From assembly GCA_030153485.1 (NCBI GenBank), contig JAGUQX010000007.1, forward strand, positions 124,001-188,000: a DNA stretch of 64,000 nt, given 5' to 3'. The first letter of the stretch is position 1. Each line of letters opens with the position of its first letter. Of the stretch, positions 1 through 9,462 are shown piece after piece. Both the position numbers and the translations under genes were made by a program. Source of the DNA: Oscillospiraceae bacterium. GTDB lineage: Bacteria > Bacillota > Clostridia > Oscillospirales > Ruminococcaceae. The notes under the pieces were generated by a model. That model did no database searches. It saw only the letters and a list, made by a program, of their open reading frames with translations, and was not told the origin of the DNA.

Positions 1-1323
1 AACTGGAAAGCATATAGAGATCAAATGCAACAACCCGTTGAAAAAGAATTTACATCTAACATACAGGTTATAGATATAAACCAAGTGCCTATAGTTGACA
101 AAAAACTTGCTTATAGGCTTGCTGATAAAAAATTGGGTGAAAAACCATCTTTAGGCAGCCAGGTTAGATTGGGAGAGCCAACTATACAACAAATTAACAA
201 AAGCTTAGTATGGGTAGTACCTTTGCATCATTCTGGATTTTTTAAATGGATAACAAATTTATCTGGAACTCCTGGATATATAGTTGTTTCTGCAACAAAT
301 GCACAAAACGTAGAATATGTTGATACACATAAGATTAAAATACATCCAGATTCTTATCTTTTTGATGATCTTGAAAGAAGAGTTAGACTTTTTAAAAATT
401 TATTTAAAGGAATTGTTGATTATTCTTTTGAATTAGATGATGAAGGAAATCCTTATTGGGTTGTAACTACATATAAAAATTCTAGAGGATTTGCACTTCC
501 AGAAGCAGATGGAATAGTTTTGATAAATGCAAGTTCAGGAAAAATTGAAAATTATTCTTTAGAGGATATACCATATTGGGTAGACAGAGTTCAACCTGAA
601 GATTATATAATGAATCAGATTAATAACAAGGGTAATTATATTCATGGTATATTTAATTTTTCTAATAAAGATAAATTTAAAACTTCCGCAGGAAGTGTAA
701 TAATATATCTAGAAGGAAAATGCTATCTATTTACAGGTATAACAAGTGTTGGTGCAGATAGCAGTGCCACTGGATTTTATATGGTAGACATGGTTACAAA
801 AGAGCCAATCTTATATAGGATAAGTGGAGCAACAGAATATTCTGCAATGAGCTCCGCAGAAGGTAAAGTTCAAGATTTAGGATATATCGCAACTACACCA
901 ATTATTTTAAATATTTCTGAAAAACCAACTTATTTTTTGACATTAAAAGATAATGAAGGTTTAATAAAAAAATACGCTTATGTTTCCGTTCAAGATTATA
1001 GTCTAGTAGAAGTTGGAGATACTATAGTTGAAGCAGAGAATAAATATAAAAATTTATTATTAAATTCTGGTATTTCATCTACAAAAGATGATGCTGAAAC
1101 TACCAGTAGTAGTATTTATAGAGTTTCTTCTTATATACAAAATCAAAAAACTATGTATAATTTTATACTCGATAATAATAAAGAAATATTATATTCTATG
1201 GATCAAAATATATCTCCATATATACATCTTACAAAAGAAGGAGATATTGTAGAAATAAAATATAGAAATATTGGAGATCAATATATTATTACTGAATTTA
1301 TAAATAAGACTATTAATCCGTAA
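1..1323 (+). CDS. Large unidentified protein, C-terminal part (5' end outside window)
   Basis: The frame is open from base 1 (Asn-Trp-Lys-Ala-Tyr-Arg-Asp-Gln before the first Met at 25), and there is no ribosome binding site before that Met. The gene therefore starts upstream of the window and 440 residues are visible. I do not recognise the family with certainty. The visible part has no obvious membrane segment and is rich in alternating hydrophobic/polar stretches, suggesting beta structure. It includes the segments LGSQVRLGE, WVVPLHHSGFFKW and GTPGYIVVSATN, which look like a conserved domain of large membrane-anchored Firmicute proteins, but I cannot name it. The Ser/Thr-rich stretch near the end (DDAETTSSS) may be a linker before a small C-terminal beta domain. 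A strong terminator follows directly. Confidence 0.75.
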   Translation, partial: NWKAYRDQMQQPVEKEFTSNIQVIDINQVPIVDKKLAYRLADKKLGEKPSLGSQVRLGEPTIQQINKSLVWVVPLHHSGFFKWITNLSGTPGYIVVSATNAQNVEYVDTHKIKIHPDSYLFDDLERRVRLFKNLFKGIVDYSFELDDEGNPYWVVTTYKNSRGFALPEADGIVLINASSGKIENYSLEDIPYWVDRVQPEDYIMNQINNKGNYIHGIFNFSNKDKFKTSAGSVIIYLEGKCYLFTGITSVGADSSATGFYMVDMVTKEPILYRISGATEYSAMSSAEGKVQDLGYIATTPIILNISEKPTYFLTLKDNEGLIKKYAYVSVQDYSLVEVGDTIVEAENKYKNLLLNSGISSTKDDAETTSSSIYRVSSYIQNQKTMYNFILDNNKEILYSMDQNISPYIHLTKEGDIVEIKYRNIGDQYIITEFINKTINP

Positions 1324-1362
1324 TATAAAGTTGCATTATTATATAAATAATGCAACTTTATA
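1324..1362 (+). terminator. Rho-independent terminator
   Basis: A perfect 17-bp stem (1324-1340 with 1346-1362) starts immediately after the stop codon and is followed by a T-rich tract. It ends the first transcription unit. Confidence 0.8.
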
Positions 1363-1420
1363 TATTTATTATCATATCTTATAATATATAAAAAATATTA
1401 AAAGAGGTGATAATATTTCT

Positions 1421-2119
1421 TTGAAAATTACTGATGATGCTTTTTATAAAAATAAAAAACATAAAAAAAACTTAATAATTTATAGAATAATATTTTTTTT
1501 ATTAATAAATTTAATAATATTAGTTTTATTAGATATAAATTTTAGACCTATAATAAAAAATATGTCTGAATATCATGGAAAACTTTTAGCAGTTAAATCA
1601 ATTAACCAAGCTGTATTTAATGAAATAAATAAAAATGAATATGATTCTTTAGATTTAGTTAATTTTTCAAAAGATATAAATGGAAATATAATAGGTGTAA
1701 ATATAGATAATATAGGCATAAATAGAATACAATCTAGAATATCATATGCCATTGTAGAAAATATATTAGAGATTAAAAACCATAAAATAAAAATAAGATT
1801 AGGTACATTATTAGGATCCCATATATTTTCTGGAAGAGGTCCAGAAATGGATTTTATTATTGTTCCAAATGGAAATGTTTCGACCAATATTACAAGTGAA
1901 TTTAACTCTGCAGGTATTAACCAAACTAATCATAAAATAAGCTTAAATATAGAGGTTAATATAAGTGTGATAATTCCTTGGCATACCACCAGAGTTACCG
2001 TTCCGTCTAATTTTATTTTATCAGATACTATAATAGTTGGAAATGTTCCCGAGTCTTTTACAGAAGTTATAACATCTGAAAAGGAGATAGAAGATATTAT
2101 AAATGACTATTCAAATTAA
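1421..2119 (+). CDS. yunB: Sporulation protein YunB
   Basis: A 232-residue protein of the YunB family, which in Bacillus is made in the mother cell under sporulation control and supports spore formation; its molecular role is unclear. A single N-terminal membrane segment (about residues 18-40) is followed by an extracytoplasmic domain. Matching family features are the AVKSINQAV region, the RLGTLLGSHIFSGRGP segment, an AGINQTNHKISL stretch and the C-terminal IIVGNVPESF. The start is TTG, chosen because AAGAGGTGAT lies about 10 bases upstream and no ATG fits. The gene stands alone between a terminator and the secD promoter. Its presence, with spoVM further on, argues that the organism can sporulate. 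Confidence 0.85.
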   Translation: MKITDDAFYKNKKHKKNLIIYRIIFFLLINLIILVLLDINFRPIIKNMSEYHGKLLAVKSINQAVFNEINKNEYDSLDLVNFSKDINGNIIGVNIDNIGINRIQSRISYAIVENILEIKNHKIKIRLGTLLGSHIFSGRGPEMDFIIVPNGNVSTNITSEFNSAGINQTNHKISLNIEVNISVIIPWHTTRVTVPSNFILSDTIIVGNVPESFTEVITSEKEIEDIINDYSN

Positions 2120-2157
2120 ATGATTCTAAAAATATATTTATAATCATTATACAGTAG

Positions 2158-2186
2158 TTGACATTTTAATTGTCCTATAATATAAT
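2158..2186 (+). promoter_or_regulatory. Consensus sigma-A promoter of secDF
   Basis: TTGACA at 2158-2163, a 17-bp spacer and TATAAT at 2181-2186: a perfect vegetative promoter about 60 bp ahead of secD. Confidence 0.85.
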
Positions 2187-2246
2187 TAAGCGTATTAAAA
2201 TCAGAAATTATGTATATTTTTGATTGGGACAAATATTGGAGGCTAG

Positions 2247-3647
2247 ATGATGAAACGTATTGGAAAACCAGTATTCTTTTTTATCTCTATTCTTATACTT
2301 TTATTTTCATTTTTATCTATATTCGGTTTTAAAACCTTATATGGTGATAGAGAAAATATTTATGTAAAAGGAGTAGGAGATATACGATTTGGTATTGATA
2401 TTCGAGGTGGTGTGGATGTTACTTTTATTCCAGATGAAGAAACGGAAGATATAACAGACGAGCATATTGCTGCTGCTGAGTCTATTATAAAAGTTAGATT
2501 GATTTCACAAAATATAACAGACTATGAGGTTTATACGGATAATCAAAGAAAAAGAATTATTGTTAGGTTTCCTTGGAAGGCTAATGAAGAGGATTTCAAT
2601 CCAGAAGAAGCAATTTCTGAATTATCAGCTACTGCAGAACTTACATTTAGGGAAAGTGATGAAAGAGATGATAGCGGTGAACCCATTGGTGTTACAAAAG
2701 ATAATATTATACTAACGGGTGCTGATATAGAAAACTCTACTCCAAATATAAGTACAGAAAATCAAAAACCTGTCGTTTCTTTAACTTTAAATGAAAAAGG
2801 TAAAGAAAAGTTTTCTGAAGCAACCAAAAAACTATCTGAAAATTCTGGCAAAATATCTATCTGGTTAGATAATAATATTATTTCTGCTCCAACTGTTAAT
2901 GCTCATATATCAGATGGAAAAGCAATTATAGAAGGATCATTTACACCAGAAGAAGCAAAATCGTTATCTGATAAAATAAATTCAGGATCTTTACCATTTA
3001 AGCTTAAAGCTGATAATTTTAGCACTATATCACCTACTTTAGGTACAAAAGCTAGAGATATCATGGGTTTATCTGGAATGATTGCATTTATATTAATATG
3101 TATATTTATGATTATAATTTATAGATTACCTGGATTTGTTTCCTCTATATCTTTGTTAGGACAAGTTGGAGGAACACTTGCTGCGATATCTGGATTTTTC
3201 ATAATATTTCCAAGTTTTACACTTACATTGCCCGGTATTGCTGGTATAATTCTTGGTATTGGTATTGGTGTTGATGCAAACATAATAACATCTGAAAGAA
3301 TTACAGAAGAAATAAATTCTGGAAAAACAATTGATGGAGCAATTTCATCTGGATTTAAAAGAGGATTTACAGCTGTTTTTGATGGTAATATAACTGTAAT
3401 TATAGTAGCTATAATTCTTATGGGATCATTTGGACCACCTAATTCTTTCTTATCAAAGATATTTGAACCAATATTCTTCTTATTTGGTCCATCAACAGCT
3501 GGATCTATATATTCATTTGGATACACTCTACTAATTAGTGTAATATTAAACTTTATATTTGGTTTAACGGCTTCAAAATTTATGTTAAAATCAATATCTA
3601 AATTTAAATTATTTAGAAATCCAAAACTATATGGAGGGAAAATATAA
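2247..3647 (+). CDS. secD: Protein translocase subunit SecD
   Basis: SecD of the SecDF-YajC accessory complex, which uses the proton gradient to pull exported proteins out of the SecYEG channel. At 466 residues it has TM1 at about 9-28, the family signature GIDIRGGVDV at about 49-58, a large extracytoplasmic P1 domain, and a C-terminal bundle of five membrane segments from about residue 275. TGGAGG lies just upstream; ATG 2247 or the adjacent ATG 2250 could start, the second having the better spacing. It overlaps secF by one base (TAATG), so the two are translationally coupled. SecD and SecF are separate genes here, not the fused SecDF of Bacillus. Confidence 0.95.
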   Translation: MMKRIGKPVFFFISILILLFSFLSIFGFKTLYGDRENIYVKGVGDIRFGIDIRGGVDVTFIPDEETEDITDEHIAAAESIIKVRLISQNITDYEVYTDNQRKRIIVRFPWKANEEDFNPEEAISELSATAELTFRESDERDDSGEPIGVTKDNIILTGADIENSTPNISTENQKPVVSLTLNEKGKEKFSEATKKLSENSGKISIWLDNNIISAPTVNAHISDGKAIIEGSFTPEEAKSLSDKINSGSLPFKLKADNFSTISPTLGTKARDIMGLSGMIAFILICIFMIIIYRLPGFVSSISLLGQVGGTLAAISGFFIIFPSFTLTLPGIAGIILGIGIGVDANIITSERITEEINSGKTIDGAISSGFKRGFTAVFDGNITVIIVAIILMGSFGPPNSFLSKIFEPIFFLFGPSTAGSIYSFGYTLLISVILNFIFGLTASKFMLKSISKFKLFRNPKLYGGKI

Positions 3648-4612
3648 TGAAAAAAATAGATTTCATAGGCAAAAAAAATATATTTTTCACCATATCCATT
3701 ATTTTAATATTAATTACAATAATTTCATCAATTCTATTTGGGGTTAATTTAGATATAAAATTTACTGGCGGTTCTATATCAACATACTCATATGAAGGTG
3801 ATATAGATTTAGAAAACTTTAAAACTGCTGTAAAAGAATCTGTAAATCAAGAATTTACGGTTAGACAAACAGAAAACATACTAACAAATACAAAAAGTAT
3901 AATTATATCACTAGCTTCTAAAAATGGTATAAGTAATGAATTGCAAAACTCATTAAATTCTAGACTGGATAAAGATTTTGAAGAAAATAAAATAGAATTA
4001 ATAAATTCTGATAATGTTAGAGCGGACATAGGGAAAGAATTTTTTCTAAAATCTATTGTTGCTGTAATATTTGCAGCAATTATTATGATTATGTATATAT
4101 CTTTTAGATTTAAAAAGATAAGTGGATGGTCTGCTGGAGTAGTTGCAGTTATAGCTTTAATACATGATTTAATAATAGTTTTTGGAGTTTTTGTAATATT
4201 CAAAATATCCATAAATGATAATTTTATAGCTGTATTACTTACTATATTAGGTTATTCAATAAATGATACAATAGTAATATATGATAGAATTAGAGAAAAT
4301 AAAAAATTATTTGGTGGAAAATTAAATAGCAAAGATTTGGTTAATTTAAGTATAAACCAATCTTTAAGAAGATCAATTACAACTACTTTAACTACGGTTG
4401 TAGCTATGTTAATAGTTTCTATATTTGCAACTATTTATGGACTAAATTCTATAAATTCATTTGCTTTTCCGATAATAATAGGGATGATTTCTGGAGTTTA
4501 TTCTACAATATTTATAGCAGGTCCATTATGGGTTTTATGGCAAGATAGAAATAGTCAAACTTCAAAAAATAAAAGAGTTAAGAAAAAAACAAAAAAATTA
4601 TCAAGTTTATAA
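3647..4612 (+). CDS. secF: Protein translocase subunit SecF
   Basis: SecF, partner of SecD in the membrane translocase. 321 residues with TM1 at about 11-31, the conserved FTGG loop right after it (about 39-42), a shorter extracytoplasmic domain, and five C-terminal membrane segments beginning near residue 130. Motifs typical of the family include GYSINDTIVIYDRIREN and the following SLRRSITTT. The Lys-rich C-terminal tail is cytoplasmic. It is coupled to secD through a one-base overlap, and a terminator follows within 5 bp. Confidence 0.95.
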   Translation: MKKIDFIGKKNIFFTISIILILITIISSILFGVNLDIKFTGGSISTYSYEGDIDLENFKTAVKESVNQEFTVRQTENILTNTKSIIISLASKNGISNELQNSLNSRLDKDFEENKIELINSDNVRADIGKEFFLKSIVAVIFAAIIMIMYISFRFKKISGWSAGVVAVIALIHDLIIVFGVFVIFKISINDNFIAVLLTILGYSINDTIVIYDRIRENKKLFGGKLNSKDLVNLSINQSLRRSITTTLTTVVAMLIVSIFATIYGLNSINSFAFPIIIGMISGVYSTIFIAGPLWVLWQDRNSQTSKNKRVKKKTKKLSSL

Positions 4613-4616
4613 AAAT

Positions 4617-4659
4617 AAAAAAAGAAGAAGGCTAAAAATATTGCCTTCTTCTTTTTTTT
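4617..4659 (+). terminator. Terminator of yunB/secDF region
   Basis: A perfect 16-bp stem (4617-4632 with 4643-4658) whose 3' arm ends in a T-tract, 5 bp after secF. The 3' arm also overlaps the -35 of the next promoter. Confidence 0.85.
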
Positions 4660-4669
4660 ATGATATAAT
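4641..4669 (+). promoter_or_regulatory. Probable promoter of rpsB-tsf
   Basis: TTGCCT at 4641-4646, a 17-bp spacer and TATAAT at 4664-4669. About 95 bp of leader separates it from the rpsB start. The leader could carry an S2 autoregulatory structure, but none is recognisable by eye. Confidence 0.6.
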
Positions 4670-4773
4670 TATAAAAAATACGCAGGTTTGTTGTTGCTAT
4701 TTGGTCTAATATTTTTATTAGTTTTTAGCTTTATACAACATTCCGTGGAAAAAACCAATTAGGAGGATTTTAT

Positions 4774-5529
4774 ATGGGCGTTGTATCTATGAAACAATTA
4801 CTTGAAGCAGGGGTTCATTTTGGACATCAAACAAGAAGATGGAATCCAAAAATGGCAGAATATATATTTACAGAACGTAATGGGATATATATTATAGATT
4901 TACAAAAAACGGTTAGAAAATTAGAAGAGGCATATAAATTTGTTTTTCAAACAGCTGCTGAAGGAAGAGATATTTTATTTGTAGGAACAAAAAAACAAGC
5001 TGGAGATTCTATAAAACAAGAAGCTCTACGCTGTGGTATGCATTATGTAAATGCTAGATGGTTAGGTGGAATGATGACTAACTATAAAACTATAAGTAGA
5101 AGAATCGATAGATTAGCTCAATTAAGAAAGATGGAAGAAGAGAATATATTTGATCTTCTACCAAAAAAAGAAGTAATAAAATTAAACCTTGAAATTGAAA
5201 GACTTGAAAAATTTCTTGGTGGAATTAAAAATATGAAAAAGCTTCCAGGAGCTTTATTTATTGTTGATCCTAGAAAAGAAAAAATCGCTGTATCTGAAGC
5301 GCGTAAGTTAGGAATTCCAGTTGTAGCTATTGTTGATACAAACTGTGATCCTGATGAAATTGATTATATTATTCCTGGGAATGATGACGCTATACGTGCT
5401 GTAAAATTAATTTCTGCTGCTATGGCTAGTGCCGTATTAGAAGCAAGACAGGGTCTATCTGATGAAGAAGTAGAAACAGAGCAAAAAATAGAATCTGAAG
5501 TAGAAATTTCTAATACTGAAATTAAATAA
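4774..5529 (+). CDS. rpsB: 30S ribosomal protein S2
   Basis: S2 (uS2), a protein of the small ribosomal subunit that helps S1 bind. 251 residues, with the family opening [19 protein letters not shown], the central [11 protein letters not shown] and [15 protein letters not shown] segments, and a [15 protein letters not shown] motif. The C-terminal 20 residues are an acidic tail, common in Firmicutes. AGGAGG sits 7 bases ahead of ATG. It is followed at 37 bp by tsf, the universal pairing. Confidence 0.98.
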   Translation: MGVVSMKQLLEAGVHFGHQTRRWNPKMAEYIFTERNGIYIIDLQKTVRKLEEAYKFVFQTAAEGRDILFVGTKKQAGDSIKQEALRCGMHYVNARWLGGMMTNYKTISRRIDRLAQLRKMEEENIFDLLPKKEVIKLNLEIERLEKFLGGIKNMKKLPGALFIVDPRKEKIAVSEARKLGIPVVAIVDTNCDPDEIDYIIPGNDDAIRAVKLISAAMASAVLEARQGLSDEEVETEQKIESEVEISNTEIK

Positions 5530-5566
5530 TAATTTAATTGTAAAATAGTAAATTGGAGGTAAATTT

Positions 5567-6475
5567 ATGTCATTTGCTGCAAAAGATGTAAAAGTATTAA
5601 GAGAAAGAACCGGCTGTGGAATGATGGACTGCAAAAGAGCCTTAGTTGATTCTGATGGAGATATGGATAAAGCAATTGAAATTTTACGTGAAAAAGGTCT
5701 TGCAGCTGCCGCTAAAAAAGCTGGTAGAATAGCTACAGAAGGTTTAGTTATTTCAAAATTAAATAAAACAAATGATATAGGTGTAATATTAGAAATAAAT
5801 TCAGAAACAGATTTTGTTTCTAAAAATAATGAATTTATTGAATTTGTTGAACTTGTTGCAGATACTATAATAGAAAAAAAACCTTCTAATATAGATGATC
5901 TTATGAAAGAAACTCTAGTTGGAAAATCAAATACTGTAGAAGATATACTTAGAGAGAAAATTTTAACTATTGGAGAGAATATTAAAATCAGAAGATTTAA
6001 TATTCTTGAAGGAAGTTTATCTTCTTATATTCATGGTGGAGGAAGAATAGGAGTTTTAGTTAAATTTGAAACCGATATATCCTCTAATCAAGATGGTCTT
6101 AAAGAATATGGGAAAGATATAGCTATGCAAATTGCAGCATCATATCCACAATTTATTGATAAAAGTATTGTCCCTGCTGATGTTTTACAAAAAGAAAAAG
6201 ATATTTTATTGGCACAAGCTTTAAATGAAGGTAAGCCTAAAAATATTGCTGAAAAAATGGTTGAAGGTAGAATATCAAAATATTATAAAGAAATTTGTTT
6301 ATTGGATCAGCCTTTTATAAAAGATATGGATATTTCTATAGAAAAATATACAACAAATGTTAGTCAGAAACTTTCTGGAAATATTAAAATAAAAGAATTT
6401 ATAAGATTTGAAAAAGGTGAAGGTTTAGAGAAAAAAGAAGATAACTTTGCGGATGAAGTTGCTAGTATGATTTAA
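5567..6475 (+). CDS. tsf: Elongation factor Ts
   Basis: Guanine nucleotide exchange factor that recycles EF-Tu from GDP to GTP. 302 residues: an N-terminal UBA-like domain (VLRERTGCGMMDCKRAL, about 10-26) and the EF-Tu-contacting signature SETDFVSKN (about 79-87), followed by the two-part dimerisation core. The start is fixed by TTGGAGGTAAATTT upstream of ATG. Cotranscribed with rpsB; a terminator overlaps its stop codon. Confidence 0.97.
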   Translation: MSFAAKDVKVLRERTGCGMMDCKRALVDSDGDMDKAIEILREKGLAAAAKKAGRIATEGLVISKLNKTNDIGVILEINSETDFVSKNNEFIEFVELVADTIIEKKPSNIDDLMKETLVGKSNTVEDILREKILTIGENIKIRRFNILEGSLSSYIHGGGRIGVLVKFETDISSNQDGLKEYGKDIAMQIAASYPQFIDKSIVPADVLQKEKDILLAQALNEGKPKNIAEKMVEGRISKYYKEICLLDQPFIKDMDISIEKYTTNVSQKLSGNIKIKEFIRFEKGEGLEKKEDNFADEVASMI

Positions 6476-6517
6476 TAAAAATAAAAAGGTAACTTTTAGT
6501 TACCTTTTTATTTTTAT
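6475..6517 (+). terminator. Terminator of rpsB-tsf
   Basis: A perfect stem of about 20 bp (core 6481-6494 with 6498-6511, extended by A:T pairs) with a 3-nt loop. It begins in the tsf stop codon. Confidence 0.85.
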
Positions 6518-6586
6518 AATATATACTTTACATAATAAAATAATTATTGTAAAATAGATTAAAATGGAGCTTAGGGAGTGGAATTA

Positions 6587-7297
6587 ATGTCTATGAAATA
6601 TAAAAGAGTATTATTAAAATTAAGCGGAGAGGCATTAGCAGGAGAAAAAAAGTTTGGTCTTGACTATAATATTATGATGGATATATGTAAAAGTATAAAA
6701 AAAGCTGTTGAAATGAAAGTTGAAATTGCCATTGTTGTTGGTGGAGGTAATTTTTGGCGAGGAAGATCCAGCGGAGCAATGGATAGAACACGAGCAGATC
6801 ATATAGGCATGTTAGGAACAACAATGAACGCATTAGCAGTAGCGGATGTATTAGAAGAATTAGGAGTAGATGTTCGTGTACAAACTGCTTTATCTATACA
6901 AGCCGTGGCAGAACCCTACATAAGAAATAGAGCTGTAAGACATCTTGAAAAAGGAAGAGTTGTTATATTTGGTTGTGGCACAGGAAATCCATTTTTTTCA
7001 ACAGACACAGCATCATCATTGAGAGCAGCAGAAATTGAAGCGGAAATAATTTTAAAAGCAACTATGGTTGATGGTGTTTATGATAAAGATCCAAACAAAT
7101 ATCCTGATGCTATTAAATATGATAGGGTAAGTTTTTCTACAATTCTTAATAAAAGATTAGAGGTTATGGATAGTACAGCAGCTTCTATGTGTAAAGATAA
7201 TAATATACCAATATTAGTATTTGATTTAACTGATTCGAATAATATTGTATTAGCAGTTAAGGGAGAAAAAATCGGAACAATAGTGGAGGAGTTTTAA
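6587..7297 (+). CDS. pyrH: UMP kinase
   Basis: Phosphorylates UMP to UDP in pyrimidine nucleotide synthesis; a hexameric amino-acid-kinase fold enzyme allosterically regulated by GTP and UTP. 236 residues, with the N-terminal [13 protein letters not shown], the glycine loop [10 protein letters not shown] and [15 protein letters not shown] start it at ATG 6587, placing AGGGAGTGG 5-10 bases upstream. An in-frame GTG at 6578 lies inside that ribosome binding site and is unlikely. It is the first gene of the long run to polC and the frr start follows after 1 bp. Confidence 0.95.
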   Translation: MSMKYKRVLLKLSGEALAGEKKFGLDYNIMMDICKSIKKAVEMKVEIAIVVGGGNFWRGRSSGAMDRTRADHIGMLGTTMNALAVADVLEELGVDVRVQTALSIQAVAEPYIRNRAVRHLEKGRVVIFGCGTGNPFFSTDTASSLRAAEIEAEIILKATMVDGVYDKDPNKYPDAIKYDRVSFSTILNKRLEVMDSTAASMCKDNNIPILVFDLTDSNNIVLAVKGEKIGTIVEEF

Positions 7298-7298
7298 T

Positions 7299-7853
7299 AT
7301 GGAAAATCAATTTATAATATGTAAAGAAAAAATGGCAAAAATAATTAATAATTTAGAAAATATATATTCAGGAATGAAAGCAGGTAGAGCTAATCCAACA
7401 ATTTTAGATAAAATTTTAGTTGATTATTATGGAACACCAACTCCAGTTAATCAATTAGCAGCAGTTTCTATAACAGAATCAAGAATTTTATCTATTCAAC
7501 CTTGGGATTTATCTAGTATAGGAATTTTAGAAAAAGCAATTCATGCAGCTGATATAGGAATAAATCCTACAAATGATGGTAAAGTTATAAGGCTTGTTTT
7601 TCCACAACTTACAGAGGATAAAAGAAAAGAAATAACAAAAGATATATCTAAAATAGGTGAAGAATCTAAAGTATCAATTAGATCTGTAAGAAGAGATACA
7701 ATGGATACTTTAAAATCTATGAAAAAAAGTTCTAAAATAACAGAAGATGATTTAAAAATTTCTGAAAAAAAGATACAAAATTTTACAGATTCTCATTGTA
7801 AAATAGTAGAAGATTTAATAATAAAAAAAGAGAAAGAAATCATGTCTATTTAA
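7299..7853 (+). CDS. frr: Ribosome recycling factor
   Basis: RRF, which with EF-G splits the post-termination ribosome. 184 residues, the standard length: a three-helix bundle with an inserted beta domain. The family region GRANPTILDKILVDYYGTPTP (from about residue 31) and the R-rich helix ISIRSVRRDTMD-like segment near 130 are present. The GTGGAGG ribosome binding site lies in the end of pyrH, giving tight coupling. Confidence 0.97.
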   Translation: MENQFIICKEKMAKIINNLENIYSGMKAGRANPTILDKILVDYYGTPTPVNQLAAVSITESRILSIQPWDLSSIGILEKAIHAADIGINPTNDGKVIRLVFPQLTEDKRKEITKDISKIGEESKVSIRSVRRDTMDTLKSMKKSSKITEDDLKISEKKIQNFTDSHCKIVEDLIIKKEKEIMSI

Positions 7854-7874
7854 TTATTTTATTAGGAGAATATT

Positions 7875-8588
7875 TTGAATAAATTAGATATAAAATATAT
7901 TCCAAATCATATAGGGATAATAATGGATGGAAATGGAAGATGGGCAAAAAAAAAATTATTACCTAGATATTTAGGACATAAAAAAGGTGCAGAAGTTTTT
8001 AAAAATATATCTAGATTTTGTAATAAAATTGGGATAAAATATCTAACTGTTTATGCATTTTCTACTGAAAATTGGTCTAGGCCAAAAAAAGAAGTGGATT
8101 TTATACTAAACATTCTTTCCGAATATTTAGATAATAGCAAAAATTATACTGAAGAAAATATTAAAGTTAAATTTATAGGTGAATTTAGTGTTTTTTCAGA
8201 AAAATTAAGAAAAAAAATAATTGAAGCAGAAGATAATAGTATTTCAGCTACAGGGTTAAATCTAAATATTGCTATTAATTATGGTGGAAAAGCTGAAATT
8301 ATAAATGCAGTTAAAAATACTATAACTTTTTTTAATAAAAATAATTTATCTTTAAATGATATTGATGAAAATTTATTTTCAAAATTTTTATATACTAAAG
8401 AACAACCAGACGTAGATTTAATTATAAGACCAAGTGGAGAATATAGATTATCAAATTTCATGATATGGCAATCTGCATATGCTGAATATATTTTTATGGA
8501 TATTTTATGGCCAGATTTTAAAGAACAAAATTTGATAGATGCCTTACATGAATATTCAAATAGAGATAGAAGATTTGGAGGTATTTAA
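7875..8588 (+). CDS. uppS: Undecaprenyl diphosphate synthase (cis-prenyltransferase)
   Basis: Condenses farnesyl-PP with isopentenyl-PP to make the C55 lipid carrier for peptidoglycan and teichoic acid precursors. 237 residues, with the signature IIMDGNGRWAKK (catalytic Asp at about 18), the TVYAFSTENWSRP stretch and the C-terminal DLIIRPSGEYRLSNFM and GGI ending. The start is TTG with TTAGGAGAA upstream. Its downstream partner here, cdsA, overlaps its ribosome binding site. A run of ten A within the coding region is in frame, in contrast to coaE. Confidence 0.96.
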   Translation: MNKLDIKYIPNHIGIIMDGNGRWAKKKLLPRYLGHKKGAEVFKNISRFCNKIGIKYLTVYAFSTENWSRPKKEVDFILNILSEYLDNSKNYTEENIKVKFIGEFSVFSEKLRKKIIEAEDNSISATGLNLNIAINYGGKAEIINAVKNTITFFNKNNLSLNDIDENLFSKFLYTKEQPDVDLIIRPSGEYRLSNFMIWQSAYAEYIFMDILWPDFKEQNLIDALHEYSNRDRRFGGI

Positions 8589-8591
8589 TAT

Positions 8592-9422
8592 TTGAAGACA
8601 AGAATTATTACAGCGTTTATAGCTTTGATACCATTTTTCATATCTTTGTTTTTAATTGAAACGTATATATTTAATATATTAATTTCGTTTATATGTATGA
8701 TTTCTATTTGGGAAATATTTACATCGATTAATAGTATTAAAAATAATAAATTTTTAATTATTATGCCAATCATATTTTCTGGAATATTTCCATTTTTAAA
8801 CAGTATTTTAGCTGAATATTCTAATATAGTTTATATACTCTATATTATATATTTTGTATTAACTATAATTTTTAATATTAATAAAATAGACATTAATAAA
8901 TTTTCATTTTGTTTTATAATGTCTATAATAATACCTCTATTTTTTTCGTATGCAATTTATATTAGAGACTATACAGATAAATATTATTTTTATTATATAT
9001 TTATTGCTGTTTCATCTGCATGGATATCTGATACATTTGCTTATTTTGGAGGATATTTTTTTGGAAAAAGAAAAATTGTCCCAAAAATAAGTCCTAATAA
9101 AACTTTAGAAGGTTTTATATCTGGAATTATCGGTAATATACTATTTGGATTTATTTTTAGCTATTTCTATGCCTTGTATTATCTACATAATAATATTAAT
9201 GTAGATATAAATTATGTAAATCTTTTTATTATTTTAACTATTTTATCAATTGCAGGTATATTTGGAGATTTATTCGCATCTGCTATTAAGAGGATAAATA
9301 ATATAAAAGATTTTGGTAAAATCATGCCGGGTCATGGTGGAATTTTTGATAGATTTGATAGTATTCTTTTTACAGTTCCTTTAGTTTATTATCTAATAAA
9401 AATATTTAATGTTATAGTTTAA
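8592..9422 (+). CDS. cdsA: Phosphatidate cytidylyltransferase
   Basis: Makes CDP-diacylglycerol from phosphatidic acid and CTP, the branch point of phospholipid synthesis. 276 residues, very hydrophobic, with about eight membrane segments. The C-terminal signature is present: [13 protein letters not shown], then [12 protein letters not shown] with the metal-binding Asp residues. TTG start; GGAGGT lies 9 bases upstream within the end of uppS. The stop codon is embedded in a small GC-rich hairpin. Confidence 0.95.
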   Translation: MKTRIITAFIALIPFFISLFLIETYIFNILISFICMISIWEIFTSINSIKNNKFLIIMPIIFSGIFPFLNSILAEYSNIVYILYIIYFVLTIIFNINKIDINKFSFCFIMSIIIPLFFSYAIYIRDYTDKYYFYYIFIAVSSAWISDTFAYFGGYFFGKRKIVPKISPNKTLEGFISGIIGNILFGFIFSYFYALYYLHNNINVDINYVNLFIILTILSIAGIFGDLFASAIKRINNIKDFGKIMPGHGGIFDRFDSILFTVPLVYYLIKIFNVIV

Positions 9423-9445
9423 ACACCTCCTGAGGAGGTGTTTTT
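9421..9445 (+). terminator. Intra-operon terminator/attenuator between cdsA and dxr
   Basis: A 10-bp perfect stem (9421-9430 with 9434-9443), GC-rich for this genome, with a 3-nt loop and T5. It overlaps the cdsA stop codon. No promoter is obvious before dxr, so it probably lowers rather than stops transcription. Confidence 0.7.
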
Positions 9446-9462
9446 ATTAGGAGATAATAATT

